The notes: a model not told the origin generated them from the sequence alone. Shown: positions 11,510-24,270, counted from the stretch's first letter. The stretch is DNA of 64,000 bases from Diogma glabrata (GCA_963693315.1 OY856187.1:70908033-70972032); one strand, 5' to 3'. Numbers and translations are program-made.

Positions 11510-11949
11510 GACTAGAAGGGCCCGGCGTGCTTCGCTACGCTTATAAATAAAGTTTTTGCGTAGACATTGTGTTGACGTAGAAGCAATGATTTCAAAAAGT
11601 GGTGATGAGAAATGCTAGCATATAATTTTTAATTTTTCTTTTTAAATATATGAATGAAAAATAATTAGAACTCTAGCTGATCAGTTCGGATATATGACAA
11701 ATTAGTGATCAAATAAGTTAGAGATCAAATAAGCTTACTTGAAAACTTATTTGATCGCTAATTTGTCATCCGAACTGATCAGCTAGAGTTCTGATTATTT
11801 TTCATTCATATATTTAAAAAGAAAAATTAAAAATTATATGCTAGCATTTCTCATCACCACTTTTTGAAATCATTGCTTCTACGTCAACAAAATGTCTACG
11901 CAAAAGCTTTATTTATAAGCGTAGCGAAGCACGCCGGGCCCTCCTAGTC
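11510..11949. repeat. 440-bp near-perfect palindrome with Helitron-like 3' ends at both termini
   Basis: Two arms of ~200 bp match in inverted orientation with only a handful of substitutions and one 4-base indel, around a short centre near 11725. Each outer end reads, outward, AAGCGTAGCGAAGCACGCCG, then GGCCC, then CTAGT. This closely resembles the 3' end of the Helitron at 33281-33314 (hairpin, CGCCGGGTCCTG, CTAG, then T). The structure looks like two Helitron 3' ends joined head to head. Transcripts or single strands would form a long hairpin. Confidence 0.8.
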
Positions 11950-12230
11950 AATAATCAATTTTTTATCCTCTTTCATTCACAAACAATATATATTAAAATT
12001 TCTAACAATCAAATTTACGATCTCAAACTATCATACCAAACACACACATTATAAAATTGTCGCTAAAAAAAAATACAACAATCAATAATCAATATAAGAT
12101 AAAACAACAAAGAAAAATAACGTCCATACTCTCCTAGATCAATGCATAAACTGAAAAAAAAACATAAAATATTATGAAAAATAATAATAAATATTATTAT
12201 TAAAAAAACATAATAAATATTATTATTAAG

Positions 12231-12320
12231 AAAAACTTCAAACCATAACTTTGAATTGAAAAAATTCCAATTACTTCTTTACTTACTTGAGTTTAATTGA
12301 TCTCAAAAATCTAAATTAAA
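12231..12320 (+). repeat. Direct repeat, first copy
   Basis: Shares ~80 bp (AACTTCAAACCATAACTTTG and following sequence to ATCTCAAAAATCTAAA) with 12743-12824. It has one extra TTTACTTAC-type insertion relative to the second copy. The pair flanks ~420 bp containing a tRNA-like segment. Confidence 0.8.
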
Positions 12321-12629
12321 TTTAAATTCCCTTAATGTAGTCTAATGTTAATACATATAGAACTACAAATTGACCAAGTGTCAGCCATTGATTTCACATT
12401 GATTGGAAACAATCAATAATGACTATACAAACGTGACTTAGAATGTTAATTGGAATAGAAATGTTCCCCATTCTATGAATTCACACAAAGTATTGTCTAG
12501 AAATTTAATGCAAAAAATCCCATATAATGTAAAAACATTTCCATAATATGGAGTCTAATGACAGTGGAAAAATTCAACTTAAGTAAAATAAATAAGTGAT
12601 AAAGAAGTTTCAACTTTGAAATTGTCATC

Positions 12630-12712
12630 GCCTCAACGGCGTAATCGATAGCGTGTCTGCCCAAGGATTCGAACAGGGCACTGACGAGGGTAGGTTCGAA
12701 TCCGATCCGAAA
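12630..12712 (+). other. tRNA-derived SINE head or tRNA pseudogene
   Basis: An internal RNA polymerase III promoter is visible. There is an A-box-like GGCGTAATCGATAGCG (12638-12653) and an exact B-box GGTTCGAATCC (12693-12703) at tRNA-like spacing. The anticodon arm is not a proper 5-bp stem with a 7-base loop, so it is not a working tRNA gene. It sits just upstream of the second copy of the flanking direct repeat, which may be the SINE body. Confidence 0.6.
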
Positions 12713-12742
12713 CACGAAAAATGTGAATTGGAGTTTTTTTCT

Positions 12743-12824
12743 GAAAAACTTCAAACCATAACTTTGAATTGAAAAAATTCCAATTACTTCTTGAGTTTAA
12801 TTGATCTCAAAAATCTAAAATAAA
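12743..12824 (+). repeat. Direct repeat, second copy
   Basis: Pairs with 12231-12320. The order tRNA-like head then repeat body suggests the body of a tRNA-derived SINE present twice, the first copy lacking its head. Confidence 0.75.
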
Positions 12825-13741
12825 ATATTATAAACAAAGAAAAGATTTGGACGATTCCATTTGATCCATTTGATTTGATTTGAGGGGAGGCAGTTGAATT
12901 CAAAAATACATTATAATTCGTCTATAACTTTTTTATTTATGATCCGAAAAATCCCGAAAATCTCTCAGATCTAGGTTACACTAATATCAGTTATCAGTTG
13001 GAATGAGTGAATGAGTTGGAATGAGTGAAAATTCGAATAAAAAAGCCTTAGGCTGTACAAAGTACAAAGTTAGCGTATTAATATATAAGAAGATGGATAG
13101 ATCTATGGATTTTTTGTGGTATTTTTGAATAAAGCTAAAATCTTCGATTTTCAATATCGAATTTTTCATTAAAACTGCTTGTTGGGACCCTTGTCATTTT
13201 TTTAAATTTTCCCAGTAATATTGTTTTTTGAATTGTTTCTCAGTAATATTTGTTTTTGTATTATATTGCCCACTGTACTCTGACTTATCCTATTAAATCA
13301 CCGATTACCAATTGACACGACCACGTTGCATAATCAAACATACCAATGTTTGTTGTATCGTAGTCAAAGGATACCCACGCAAGCCTAGTAGTTCAATGTC
13401 GTTTTTTATAATTCTTTTTAACCTGAATCGCAGCCTAAACTCTTCCACTCAGAAGAAGAAGAAGATGAATTAGCGAGATTTTGCACAGCTTTTCTTAGAA
13501 ATTTTACTACACTTGAATATATTTAAAAACTGTTTGACGCAACGTAATGACGTTTTGTATTTTCGAATTTTCTAAAATAATGTAATGTAGCCGCGGTTTT
13601 AGCCATCGATATTGAGGTACAAATCTGAGGATATATTTTTAATCCAAGATTGAATCAATGAATGTATCTGCGTTTAAAAATACGAAAGAGAAGATAAATC
13701 CGCCGACTTATCTCTATCGACGTTCAAAAATACGGGCCTTA

Positions 13742-14532
13742 GGGCCAATCGTATGAACAAGGATGGATAGAAAAAAATCCGAGGATAAAATTCTATCTTC
13801 ATCTGAGGATTCTTTTTTTCGTCGATTGTATGAACACGGCTTGATTAATTTTTATTTTTTTTTTATTGCAGTTTACAGTAGTGTAATTTTATAAGTGGCA
13901 GTACTTTTTCTTTTACTTTTCTATTAAATAAATTTAATTTTAAATTAAAAAACATTATTTCAAAACTAAAATTGAATATATTAAAATTATATTAAAAATA
14001 TTATTTATTTCACTATTAATTTATATAAAAAACAAATTTTAGAAACGCAGAAATATAAATTAAAAAATAACCATAAATTCAAAACAAAATTGTCCTGCTA
14101 TGCGCATGTCAAGAGAAAAAAACTTATGTTTTATATAAGAAAAATAGAAGATAGATCAACAATCCTCGGATAGATTTTTTATTTTATCCTGTGGTGGTAT
14201 TATGAAACCCGGTCGCCAATACCGGTCGGATTGTTATCGTTGTCGATAATAAAAGACTATCAAATATAAAATTATGAATAATTACAAACCAATATTTTAT
14301 GACGCCATTTAATAATATTAAGCATCTACCGTTAGCTCAACACCTACCGGATGATTTTTGACATAAAATTAACGTTAAAACAATGATTGAAATATTAGAT
14401 TTTAGTACAACCGTAGGATTTTTGTCAAAAACTTATCGTTATCGGGTTTCATGATACCACCACTGATTCATACAATACAAACGACGATTAATTCGAGGAT
14501 TTATCTTCTATCCGCATTCATACGATCGGCCC
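13742..14532. mobile_element. Second PIF/Harbinger-like element abutting the first, sharing one TTA
   Basis: The left end GGGCCAATCGTATGAAC and the right end (reverse complement GGGCCGATCGTATGAAT) are inverted repeats. TTA lies at 13739-13741 and 14533-14535. The left TTA is the same one that closes the 11416-13738 element, so the two sit end to end with no spacer. A smaller TIR element (14191-14463) is nested inside. No transposase is visible. Confidence 0.7.
14191..14463. mobile_element. Nested 273-bp MITE with ~21-bp TIRs
   Basis: It starts GTGGTGGTATTATGAAACCC and ends with the reverse complement of GTGGTGGTATCATGAAACCC, one mismatch in 20. It has no coding capacity. I could not see a clear target duplication, so its superfamily is open. 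Confidence 0.75.
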
Positions 14533-14535
14533 TTA

Positions 14536-15505
14536 GAAAAACTTGTTTCTTGACGTTGACGTTTAAATCCAAAAAACATATTTTTTTTTCTATTGACTGC
14601 AGTTTGAAGTAATATCACACGAAGTGAAGTTAGTAGCAAAAAACTTTGACGTTTAATAACGTGATTTTTTTTTATAATTTTGCTGTACCGAACACGCTCT
14701 ATATATAAATATATTTATTTAATTATTATTATAAAATAGTATGTTCAGTGTTTGTTTTTTTTTTTTTTAAATCGAGTTGTGTTTATTTTAGCTTCATCAT
14801 CACATTCGCTTCCGTTGTTTATGTTGCTTACATTTGAGGTATTATGTTAGCTTAAGATTTAAGAAACAATCGCAACTACGAAAAAAAAGTTGCATCTTTT
14901 TATTTGAATCCTGTAATTAAAGCAAAACTTAAATAAACTTTTAGAATTTACATTTGGTAAGCGATAAATATAATTTTTTTTTAAGAATTGCGGTTCAGGA
15001 GTATGTTACCTCCTTTAGTTATGCTATCATTTATTCACAATATAAATAATTTTATTCTCTTCCATTTAATTATATCAGCTTTATTTGTATGTTTTTTCGA
15101 TAATAATAGTATGTATTATTGTATTGTTTTTTAACCTATAGCCTAATGAACTTAACCTATTGCCTAATGAAAATTTTCCTATAAAAAAATTATCATTATT
15201 CAATTGGTATGATTCCAATTGGTCAAATTGTTTTGATTTCATTAAAATTATTTTCAAATTATAATCACATTTGCTTTGATAAGTTTTGTTCAAAAATCAA
15301 ATTTTGAGTCTCTCTTATTTCGTTTAGTTGAACTTGGTTAATTGTATGAGAAGGGCGTTTTTTATCATCAGGGTTTTTTTATTAAGAAATTTGATTTATC
15401 AATTAAAACAATAAAGATTTATTGTTTTAATTGAAGAAAATGTTTTTATTTTTTATAATACAATTTTTATAACTTTGTCAGAGAATAAAGTATTGTAATC
15501 GATTC
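14536..15505. other. AT-rich stretch with no assignable gene
   Basis: Only low-complexity open frames. One local direct repeat (AACCTATxGCCTAATGAA) occurs near 15133 and 15155. Nothing else supported. Confidence 0.5.
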
Positions 15506-15605
15506 GTGAATAATGAATTTTATTCTCTCGCAAATTAAAATTCTCGCTCGTGCCTCGCTCGAATTTTAAACTTTTGCTTGAGAATAAACTACTTCATTAT
15601 TCACT
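15506..15605. repeat. 100-bp hairpin (fold-back)
   Basis: GTGAATAATGAA at the left and TTCATTATTCAC at the right are inverted. The arms continue inward for ~45 bp (TTTATTCTC... against GAGAATAAA..., AAATTCTCGCTCG against CGAGCGAATTT-like sequence) around a short GCC-containing centre. It may be a small MITE. Confidence 0.65.
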
Positions 15606-15824
15606 CATTGATTAAACTACTATTATTCGATAAACTTGTTAGGGTCTAAAAACTTACTTCAAATCTAATAAGTAATATGTTGTATTTATTTTCGAATTCA
15701 TCGTTTAACAAATATTTTTTCAACAATAAACAATTTAATAATATTGGAAATATTTTGAATAGATTATATAATTCTTTCGATTTGAACTATATTACAACAA
15801 AAATGTTGAGGACTCAGCACTTAC

Positions 15825-16208
15825 CACAGATGTTAATCCGAAATATATGCCAGGCCCCATCTCTGGTACTTCGCCAATATATTTCACAACGCATGGTACA
15901 TCATTTATCCTTTGTCCGACTTTGATACTAACGACAAACTTTAAAAATTTATCTATTTTGACACAGTTTAAGCGAGTAGGCATATGTTTTACGGCCAATA
16001 AAAACAACCATCTTCGTTTTGGAACAGTAGTCAAATGTTCTTTCAAACATCCGTACATATCAGTACTCCATAGTAACTTATTTTTTTCCACTAAAAATAT
16101 TTTGATTGCACCGTATATGCCATTCTCTTGTATTAGTTGAACTTCAAGATTAATCTCCTCGTGATTTTTGTAAATAACAGTATCACAATTTAAAATTGCG
16201 TATGGCAT
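15825..16208 (-). CDS. CYLD-like 5' exon with start of a CAP-Gly domain
   Basis: A minus-strand frame of exactly 128 codons runs from ATG (16206-16208) to a strong splice donor, CTGTG|GTAAGT, at 15824. Residues 94-125 (SIKVGQRINDVPCVVKYIGE, then VPEMGPGIYFGL) look like the first half of a CAP-Gly domain. The preceding RRWLFLLAVKHMPTRLNCVK resembles the stretch before the first CAP-Gly of the deubiquitinase CYLD. There are no stops or frameshifts, unlike every neighbouring element. No following exon was found at lower coordinates. It lies inside the ~10 kb that interrupts the BEL element, so it may be a captured exon rather than the resident gene. Family call is from pattern only. Confidence 0.55.
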
Positions 16209-16294
16209 TCTATTAAAGTTAACTTAATTATTTTGACTACAACGAACAACGCCTAGAACTTTGAATGATTTGTTAATGTTAAATTTCTTAAAAC

Positions 16295-16785
16295 ATGAAT
16301 AAAAATAAAAATCAAAAGTTAAAAAATATATATAAAAATGAATTGATAGACGTCAAGAATATTAAAGAAAAATTATTTATTCAAAATACAAGGGTTACTG
16401 AAGCAGATAAAGGTAATACAGTTGTACTATTAAATAATCAAGTTTATATCGAAAAAGTCTTTGGTTTTTATAAGAATAATAACATTAAAGTTTTAAATAA
16501 AGATCCTACTAAATTATATGTAAAGAATATCAATGACATGATTAATTTTTGCAACAATTTATTTGATTACAAAACTAAATTAAACCTAAAGCAAATGAAT
16601 GTAAAAGCAGCTGAATTTAAAGGTTTGCCTAAACTTCATAAAGAAAATATTCCTATAAGACCGCTGATAAATTATACTATGGCACCTACATACAAAATTG
16701 CAAAATTTATTACCGAAATTATTAGTTCCAATATTATATTTAATAATAATTATCCAGTTAAATATAATTTAGATTTTACTGAAAA
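16295..16785 (+). pseudogene. Penelope-like RT, N-terminal block
   Basis: The frame contains ADKGNTVVLLN near residue 40 and GLPKLHKENIPIRPLIN near 110, followed by APTYKIAKFI. These are the conserved N-terminal RT landmarks of Penelope-like elements. Coding stops where the ACTTCGGTCTG repeat begins. The expected next residues appear at 18688 after the repeat, so this is an insertion and not a natural end. The apparent C-terminal codons after ~16785 belong to the insert. Confidence 0.85.
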
Positions 16786-16798
16786 AAAGCCCCTCCTT

Positions 16799-18687
<1,889 letters not shown>

Positions 18688-19045
18688 AACAATATTAAAT
18701 TAATACCACAATACAAAATGATCTCTTTCGATATTTCTAATATGTATACTAGTATACCCGTTTTTGATACCATCAAAATAATAGAAGATAACTTGAAGAG
18801 TACAGGAACTTTAAGTGATTGCAAAATTCTTGACCTAATATCATCAATGAAAATTATTTTAGATCAAAATTATTTTACTTTCAACAAAGAATTTTTTAGT
18901 CAAGAAGAACGACTTGCAATAGGTTCACCATTAAGTCGATTATTAGCTAATACATATATACCTTAACCATTTCGAAAATAAATTTATTTTTTCTGATTCA
19001 AATAAATATCAAAATTTGATTATTTCCTATTCAAGATATTGTTAT
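18688..19045 (+). pseudogene. Penelope-like RT, central block
   Basis: It continues the RT with KMISFDISNMYTSIP (motif A, Asp kept) and later AIGSPLSRLLANTYI, the counterpart of the conserved 'GSPLSPxLAN' motif B. A frameshift near 18962 moves the reading to HFENKFIFSDSNKYQN. The frame breaks off around 19045 just before motif C, which is found at 20190. Confidence 0.85.
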
Positions 19046-20185
19046 ATTGGCCCTGATTCGGAGCCAGATATTATATTTGCCACTTTGGGTGGCTTGGACC
19101 TTTATGATGAACGTTAAAATAAGTTAAGATACACGGAATGACAGTTGCCTCCAGCATGAATCGCTAAATTTAGGAATCTCTTATCGTTGTTAGAGGTTTA
19201 CTCTAACATTTTATGCAAAAAAATGACTATGAAAATAAAGAATAATACTAATTATAATAAACTAAAAGAACTAACTTGTATAAATTTGTTATAGAATGAT
19301 GATCAGCCCTGTCTCCTACTTCAATGATTTCCTCTAAATGTTTCCATTTCTCTTAAACTACTTTATACAGCTTAACTCCAAGTTAGTTAGGAATAATTTA
19401 TGCGTAGGTTTTCCAACATTCATTGCTTTTAATAAGTTTGAATTAATATGCAGCTTGACTTCAATGCAATTAGAAATGATTAATGCGTAGATTTCCCAAC
19501 ATTTATTGCTTTTAGTGAGTTTGAATTAATATATTCATCATTGGTTTTTTTTTAAAATAAAACTCAAACATTTAAACCATTTTGATTTTGACAGTAATTA
19601 AACACCAATATATTTTTGTTTGATATGATAAAAAAATAAAAACATTTGTTTATTAAACCATTCACCACTGTTACCACATAATTTTAATGGTTTGCAAAAC
19701 TATTTTAAATAGCATTTTACAAGCTTATTCATTTCAACTTTTTGACTAATGATTTTCAGAGAAATTTTTAAGTTAATTTTTATTAGCTTGAACATCAAAC
19801 TTCTATTTTATTTTAATAAACTTAACAAAAATGAGAAAATTATTCTTCACAATTTAAAAAAACAGATTTTAATTCTGTTTCTGTTAGAAGTTAAACATCG
19901 AATTAATATCAAAAAATGTGGTTTTTTTTGACACTTCATATTTTTTTTTAAGCAAAAAAAATGAAACAAATTTGAGCCACACAAATAATGTTCGTTAAAT
20001 GAAAATGATGAGTTCTTTTATTTATTTGTTGTGATATTCGAATTTAAGGCTGTTGGCTGTTGGTTATAATTTGAAATTTTTTTAAATTGTTATGATTGTA
20101 AAAATGAAATGTAATGAATGAAATATATTTTGATTGAACGGAAAAGAATAGAAATTGGTTTTAATATGATTTATGAGAATATCCG
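19046..20185. repeat. Unidentified 1.1-kb insertion in the Penelope-like RT, with an 83-bp tandem duplication
   Basis: The RT is interrupted between motif B and motif C by ~1.1 kb with no coding signal. Inside, TGCGTAGGTTTTCCAACATT... at 19401 repeats with ~83-bp offset at 19484 (both run on to GTTTGAATTAATAT). I saw no TIRs or target duplication. The insert could be a non-autonomous element or a filler from repair. Confidence 0.6.
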
Positions 20186-21127
20186 ACGTTACAATGTGTT
20201 GATGACATATTTTTATTATTTAATGGGACTTCTCGGCAAATTGAAATTTTCAAAAATTATTTGAATAAAATTTACAAAAAAATACAATTTATTCTTGAAA
20301 TTGAAAAAGACAACATGTTAAATTTTTTGGATTTGACCATATCAAAGAATAATAACGGTTTTGAGTTTAAAATTAATAGAAAACCTACTACAACTGATAT
20401 CACAATTAACTCCAGCTCACACCATTCATATTCTTAAAAAATGTCTGCTTATAACTCATTTGTAAATGCATTACTTACTATTCCAATAAATCATTTATAT
20501 TTCCAAAATGAAGGAAACACAATTAAATTTATTGCTATTAGTAACGGATACAACCCAAATATTATTGATAAAATATTAAGTCAAAATTCAGAAAGAATAA
20601 ATAATTATAGTTCTGTAAACAGATTGAATGCTAATACAGATATAAAATATATTTCTATAAATTACACTAATTTACTACCCAACTTAATAATTAATCAATT
20701 TAAAAAATATAAATTTAAAATTTCATTCAAAACAATAAACAGTCTCTATAAAAATTTCAAATTCAAAGAAAAACCTAAACTAGAAGAATGTTCTGGTATT
20801 TATCAAATAAATTGTGATTCCTGTGGTAAATTTTATATTAGCCAAACAGGTAGAAAGTTCATCACCAGATTTTCAGAACATTTACCTAAAAGAAAAAACA
20901 TTAAAAATATAAAATCAATTTTTGGTCAACATCTAATCGATGAAAATCATTCATATACAAGTTTTGAAAATAATTTTAAAGTTTTACATTTTTGTAACAA
21001 AGCTCGACTCATGGATTCAATTGAGGAATATGAAATATATAAAGCCATTAAGAAGTCACCATTTTTAATTTTGAATGAACAACTATCATGTAGTTCTAAT
21101 ATTTTGTACAATTTAATTATAAATTAA
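20186..21127 (+). pseudogene. Penelope-like RT C-terminus and GIY-YIG endonuclease
   Basis: It begins with motif C, CVDDIFLLFNG (the usual Tyr is Cys), and passes one stop near 20437. It then has a 228-codon frame from 20441. In that frame CSGIYQINCDSC at 117-128 combines the GIY tyrosine (121) with a C-x2-C pair, followed by FYISQTGRKF (131-140), Arg and His in the next helix (FSEH), and an acidic helix near 190. This is the GIY-YIG nuclease of Penelope-like elements, which makes the nick that primes reverse transcription. The second half of the motif reads YIS instead of YIG. Confidence 0.88.
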
Positions 21128-21354
21128 TATTTTTCTTTATTATTTATGATCATGTCATATTTTATAATTTTAATCTTTTCATTTTTGTTTTTAATGTTTA
21201 ATTTAGTATGCATATTTTTAGAAACAAACTAATTTTTTTTAATGATTTGTTATATACCTTAATGCAAATTTGTTATTTCCCGCGGCACGGAATACTAGTT
21301 ATGAAAAAATTGCTATAATTTATTTCTCAATTCCTATTTCACGATGTACCGGAA

Positions 21355-22830
21355 TAGGGCTACAGAAGACTATAGTTCATTTTTGAAAACGTAACGAATT
21401 GCAGCATATTGCCTAAGATTTTAAAATAATTGTCTATGTAAAGATAAAATTCATCGAAAATTTGGATCATTATCAGTTAATGAAATGTCAGCTGGCTTAA
21501 TAGCACTAGTCAAGGTAGTTCAATTTTCCTCCTTTCAGACAGAATTTATTTGTTTACGTGACAAAAGGGAATTGCCTAAAAATAGTACCATGAAAAATCT
21601 TAATCCGTTTCTTGATAAAGATAACATAATAAGAGTCGGAGGTCGATTAAGTAATGCTGATTTCCAATATGATCTCAAACACCAAATTTTACTCCCTTAC
21701 GACCACCATTTCACAGAAATTTTATTTCGTCATGAACATATTGATAATTTGCATGTTGGAACTAATCAATAATTAGACAAAGATTTTGGCTGATAAATGC
21801 CAAACGTCTTGCAAAAGATCATTCACAGTTGCATAAATTGTTTTAAGTCAAAGCCAATAATTTCACAACAAATAATGGGTGATTTACCTAAAGATCGAAT
21901 CACTCCATGTTGACCTTTTTCCATCACTGGAATCGACTTTTGCGGTTCATTTTTTGTGAAGAACAAAAATCAAAGAAATTCTTCAGCAAGTAAAGTATAT
22001 GTTTCTGTTTTTGTTTGCCTTGTGACTAAAGCTATCCATTTCGAGATAGTTACCAATTTAAGAGCAGAAGCATTTTTAGCATGTTTGAAAAGATTCATAT
22101 CTCGGCGTGGAAAATGTTCTGTCATTTGGACAGATAATGCAACAAATTTTGTAGGAACCAATAACGAAATTCAAAAACTTTTTCAACTGTTCAAAAACGA
22201 AGATAGTTTTGAACAAATCAATAAATATTGTGTCCACGAACAAATTTAGTGGATATTCATACCACCCGGCGCTCCGAATTTTGGAGGATTGTAGGAGTCG
22301 TGTGTTAAATCCATGAAAACACACATTAAAAAGGTTGTTTCAATTCAAATGTCAATTTTACATATGAAAAATTAAATACCCTTTTCATTCAAATCAAAGG
22401 AATCATGAATTCAAGGTCATTGTATCCAATATCCGAAGATCCAAATGATCCTCTTCCACTTACCCCAGGACATTTCCTTATTTGAGGTCCCATTACATCA
22501 ATGTTGAACGATCACATCCCTACAAATCGTTTATCAAAAAGGCAACAAATAACGAATATGACGCAGCATTTTTGGAAATGATTTTCGGTTGAATATTTGC
22601 ATCATCTACAACACCGTGTTAAGTGGAAAACCACAAAATTGAATCTTGAAGTTGGGAACGTTGTATTAATTGCAGACGAGAATCTTCATTCAACACAATG
22701 GATGACTGGTGTCATCACCGAGATAGTATTAGGTAGAGATCAAAAGGTTAGAGTGGTATTTATCAGAACAAAAAATGGAATACTCAAAAGAGCTATTTCA
22801 AAAATATCAAAACTTCCAATTGATTTATGA
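21355..22830 (+). pseudogene. pol: BEL/Pao pol, right half: integrase and DUF5641-like tail (degenerate)
   Basis: The order of parts is RIAAYCLRF linker (~21393), zinc-binding region with RVGGRLSNADF, LLPYDHHFTE and LFRHEH (21630-21750), integrase core GIDFCGSFF (~21930), IWTDNATNFVG (~22128), and FGGL-stop-ES (22280-22297). There the Trp of the family WES triplet is TAG while the catalytic Glu is kept. LTPGHFLI follows near 22455, then a 77-codon frame (22597-22830) like the C-terminal DUF5641 domain (VLIADENLHSTQWMTGVITE). Stops at 21770, 22246 and elsewhere mean it cannot encode a whole protein. It continues the left half at 9350-11165. Confidence 0.85.
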
Positions 22831-22959
22831 GAAGTTCTACATATCACAATAATTTCATTTGAAGTTCGGTTTGAATTAACTGTCAAGACATTGTTCCATT
22901 TTAACAATAATGTCTTTTTTATCATTAAATATTTTATTTTTTTTGAAACCATGACGTTT

Positions 22960-22973
22960 CAAAGGGGCCGGAA
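22960..22973 (+). promoter_or_regulatory. BEL/Pao polypurine tract
   Basis: CAAAGGGGCCGGAA lies directly before TGTTAAAA. A G-rich polypurine tract followed immediately by TG is the normal border between internal sequence and the 3' LTR, where plus-strand DNA synthesis starts. Confidence 0.7.
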
Positions 22974-23570
22974 TGTTAAAAATCAAATCTGGTTCCATAC
23001 ATTCTTTATTTTATGAATTAATCAAGTTTATAATTTTAACAGTGTGATTTTCAATGTTTTTTTTTGTTCGTGACAGTGTATCTTGTTATGAAGCTGTTGT
23101 CCAATCTCCGTAATTTAGAGTCGCACTACTTTCTTACACGCATTAAATTTATATTAACAAGAACTTTTGAAGTTATTCTTACCCTTTTCAAACACAATTC
23201 TTGCATTCAGTTCGTAATCATCTTTTTACATAATTTTTTTCTAAGTTTAAAACGAGTCAGTTGTGCAAACTCCTTAGTGGGTACAATAATTAACGAAAAA
23301 AATTCCCAAGAAACAAACTTATCGTTTTGTTATTGTTTACAAACGTCCGTTAATTTACTATAAATAGAAGCCGATAGAAGGCTTCTGTCTCTCAGTCTTT
23401 CATTAAAATTGACTTCTGATTGGCTTTTGTGACATCTCGGTCGAATTGTCATGAAGAAATTCTTTTTTGTTCGCGAAATAGGAAATTTAAAAAAACTGTG
23501 TGTAGTTCAATTAAATCCAATGAATAATAGAATAATTAAAAAAATATTATCTGTGTGTTTTGTCCAATAA
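22974..23570 (+). repeat. BEL/Pao 3' LTR (end approximate)
   Basis: Starts with TGTTAAAAATCAAATC after the polypurine tract. It contains a promoter-like arrangement: TATAAATAG at 23359-23367, a small hairpin AGAAGCC...GGCTTCT, and an initiator-like CTCAGTC at 23391-23397, ~35 bp downstream of the TATA box. The 3' border is uncertain because no 5' LTR was found in the window for comparison. Confidence 0.6.
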
Positions 23571-24270
23571 GTGATTTGAATTAGAAATTTTTAAGGATTG
23601 GTGTACATTAGCAAATAAAAGAACAGGTAATGGTTAAATGAACTCGTGGCTTACAAATAGCTTAAATGTTGTTGTTACCCGAAATTGAGGTGACCTTCAC
23701 CATGTACGGTAAATAAAATTTTCTTTGACTCTTGAAAATGTTGTTTTTTTTTTGTTCCGTCCAAATTAACTAGTTATTCACCGTAAGTTAATTTTTTTTC
23801 TGTTCAATCCTGTTGGAACTGTTGTCAAGTTCATTGACTTTTCGGTTACTAGTTAATGATTTATAGTAATAATTAGTATAATTAACAGTTTCTAGAATAA
23901 ACAAATATATAGTTGAAATTTTTTTTCTGTTGTGCAGAAAACTTCTAACTAGTGATTTACAGTAATATTTGATTTTTTTAAATATAAAACAACAACAAAA
24001 TAGAAAAAGAATAATCGTGTTTGTTTGTTTTGTCCTGCTAATGGTCAGATACCAGAAATTTCGGAACGAAATTGTGTTTTGGAAGGATTGCTAATAATTC
24101 ACTTAATGTAACAGTTATACATATTGATACGTTGTATATGCGTTTGCGTGCAATATTTCATTTGGTGTGTGTATGATTACTTTACGTCCAACCGCCGGCG
24201 ATTGATACAATCGTTATTCAGTTTTTTTTGTCGTGCGTGATTATTTATAGTTTTGATATCATCATAATCA
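23571..24270. other. Unassigned, possibly more LTR-element leader sequence
   Basis: Two loosely similar blocks (TGTGTGTTTTGTCCxxxxAGT... near 23562 and TTTGTTTGTTTTGTCCTGCT near 24019, each followed by an AGAAATTT...GGATTG segment) suggest a diverged duplication. No coding frame recognised. Confidence 0.4.

Larger units (their letters stand above)
11416..13738. mobile_element. PIF/Harbinger-like TIR element, 2.3 kb, TTA target duplication
   Basis: The left end GGCCCATATTTTTAAACG and the right end (reverse complement GGCCCGTATTTTTGAACG) are inverted repeats. Both are flanked by TTA (11413-11415 and 13739-13741). GGCC-type termini with a 3-bp TWA duplication are typical of PIF/Harbinger. Internally it holds a Helitron-end palindrome, an 80-90-bp direct repeat, a tRNA-like head, and a short acidic open stretch (EEEEDELARFCTAFLRNF, ~13452-13526) that could be a transposase fossil. 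No DDE core was found, so it is non-autonomous or gutted. Confidence 0.65.

Noticed and set aside
15677..15925. Plus-strand frame upstream of the Penelope-like element as a possible N-terminal extension
   Set aside because: It runs antisense into the CYLD-like exon and has no Penelope-like motif. The element's recognisable coding starts at ~16295.
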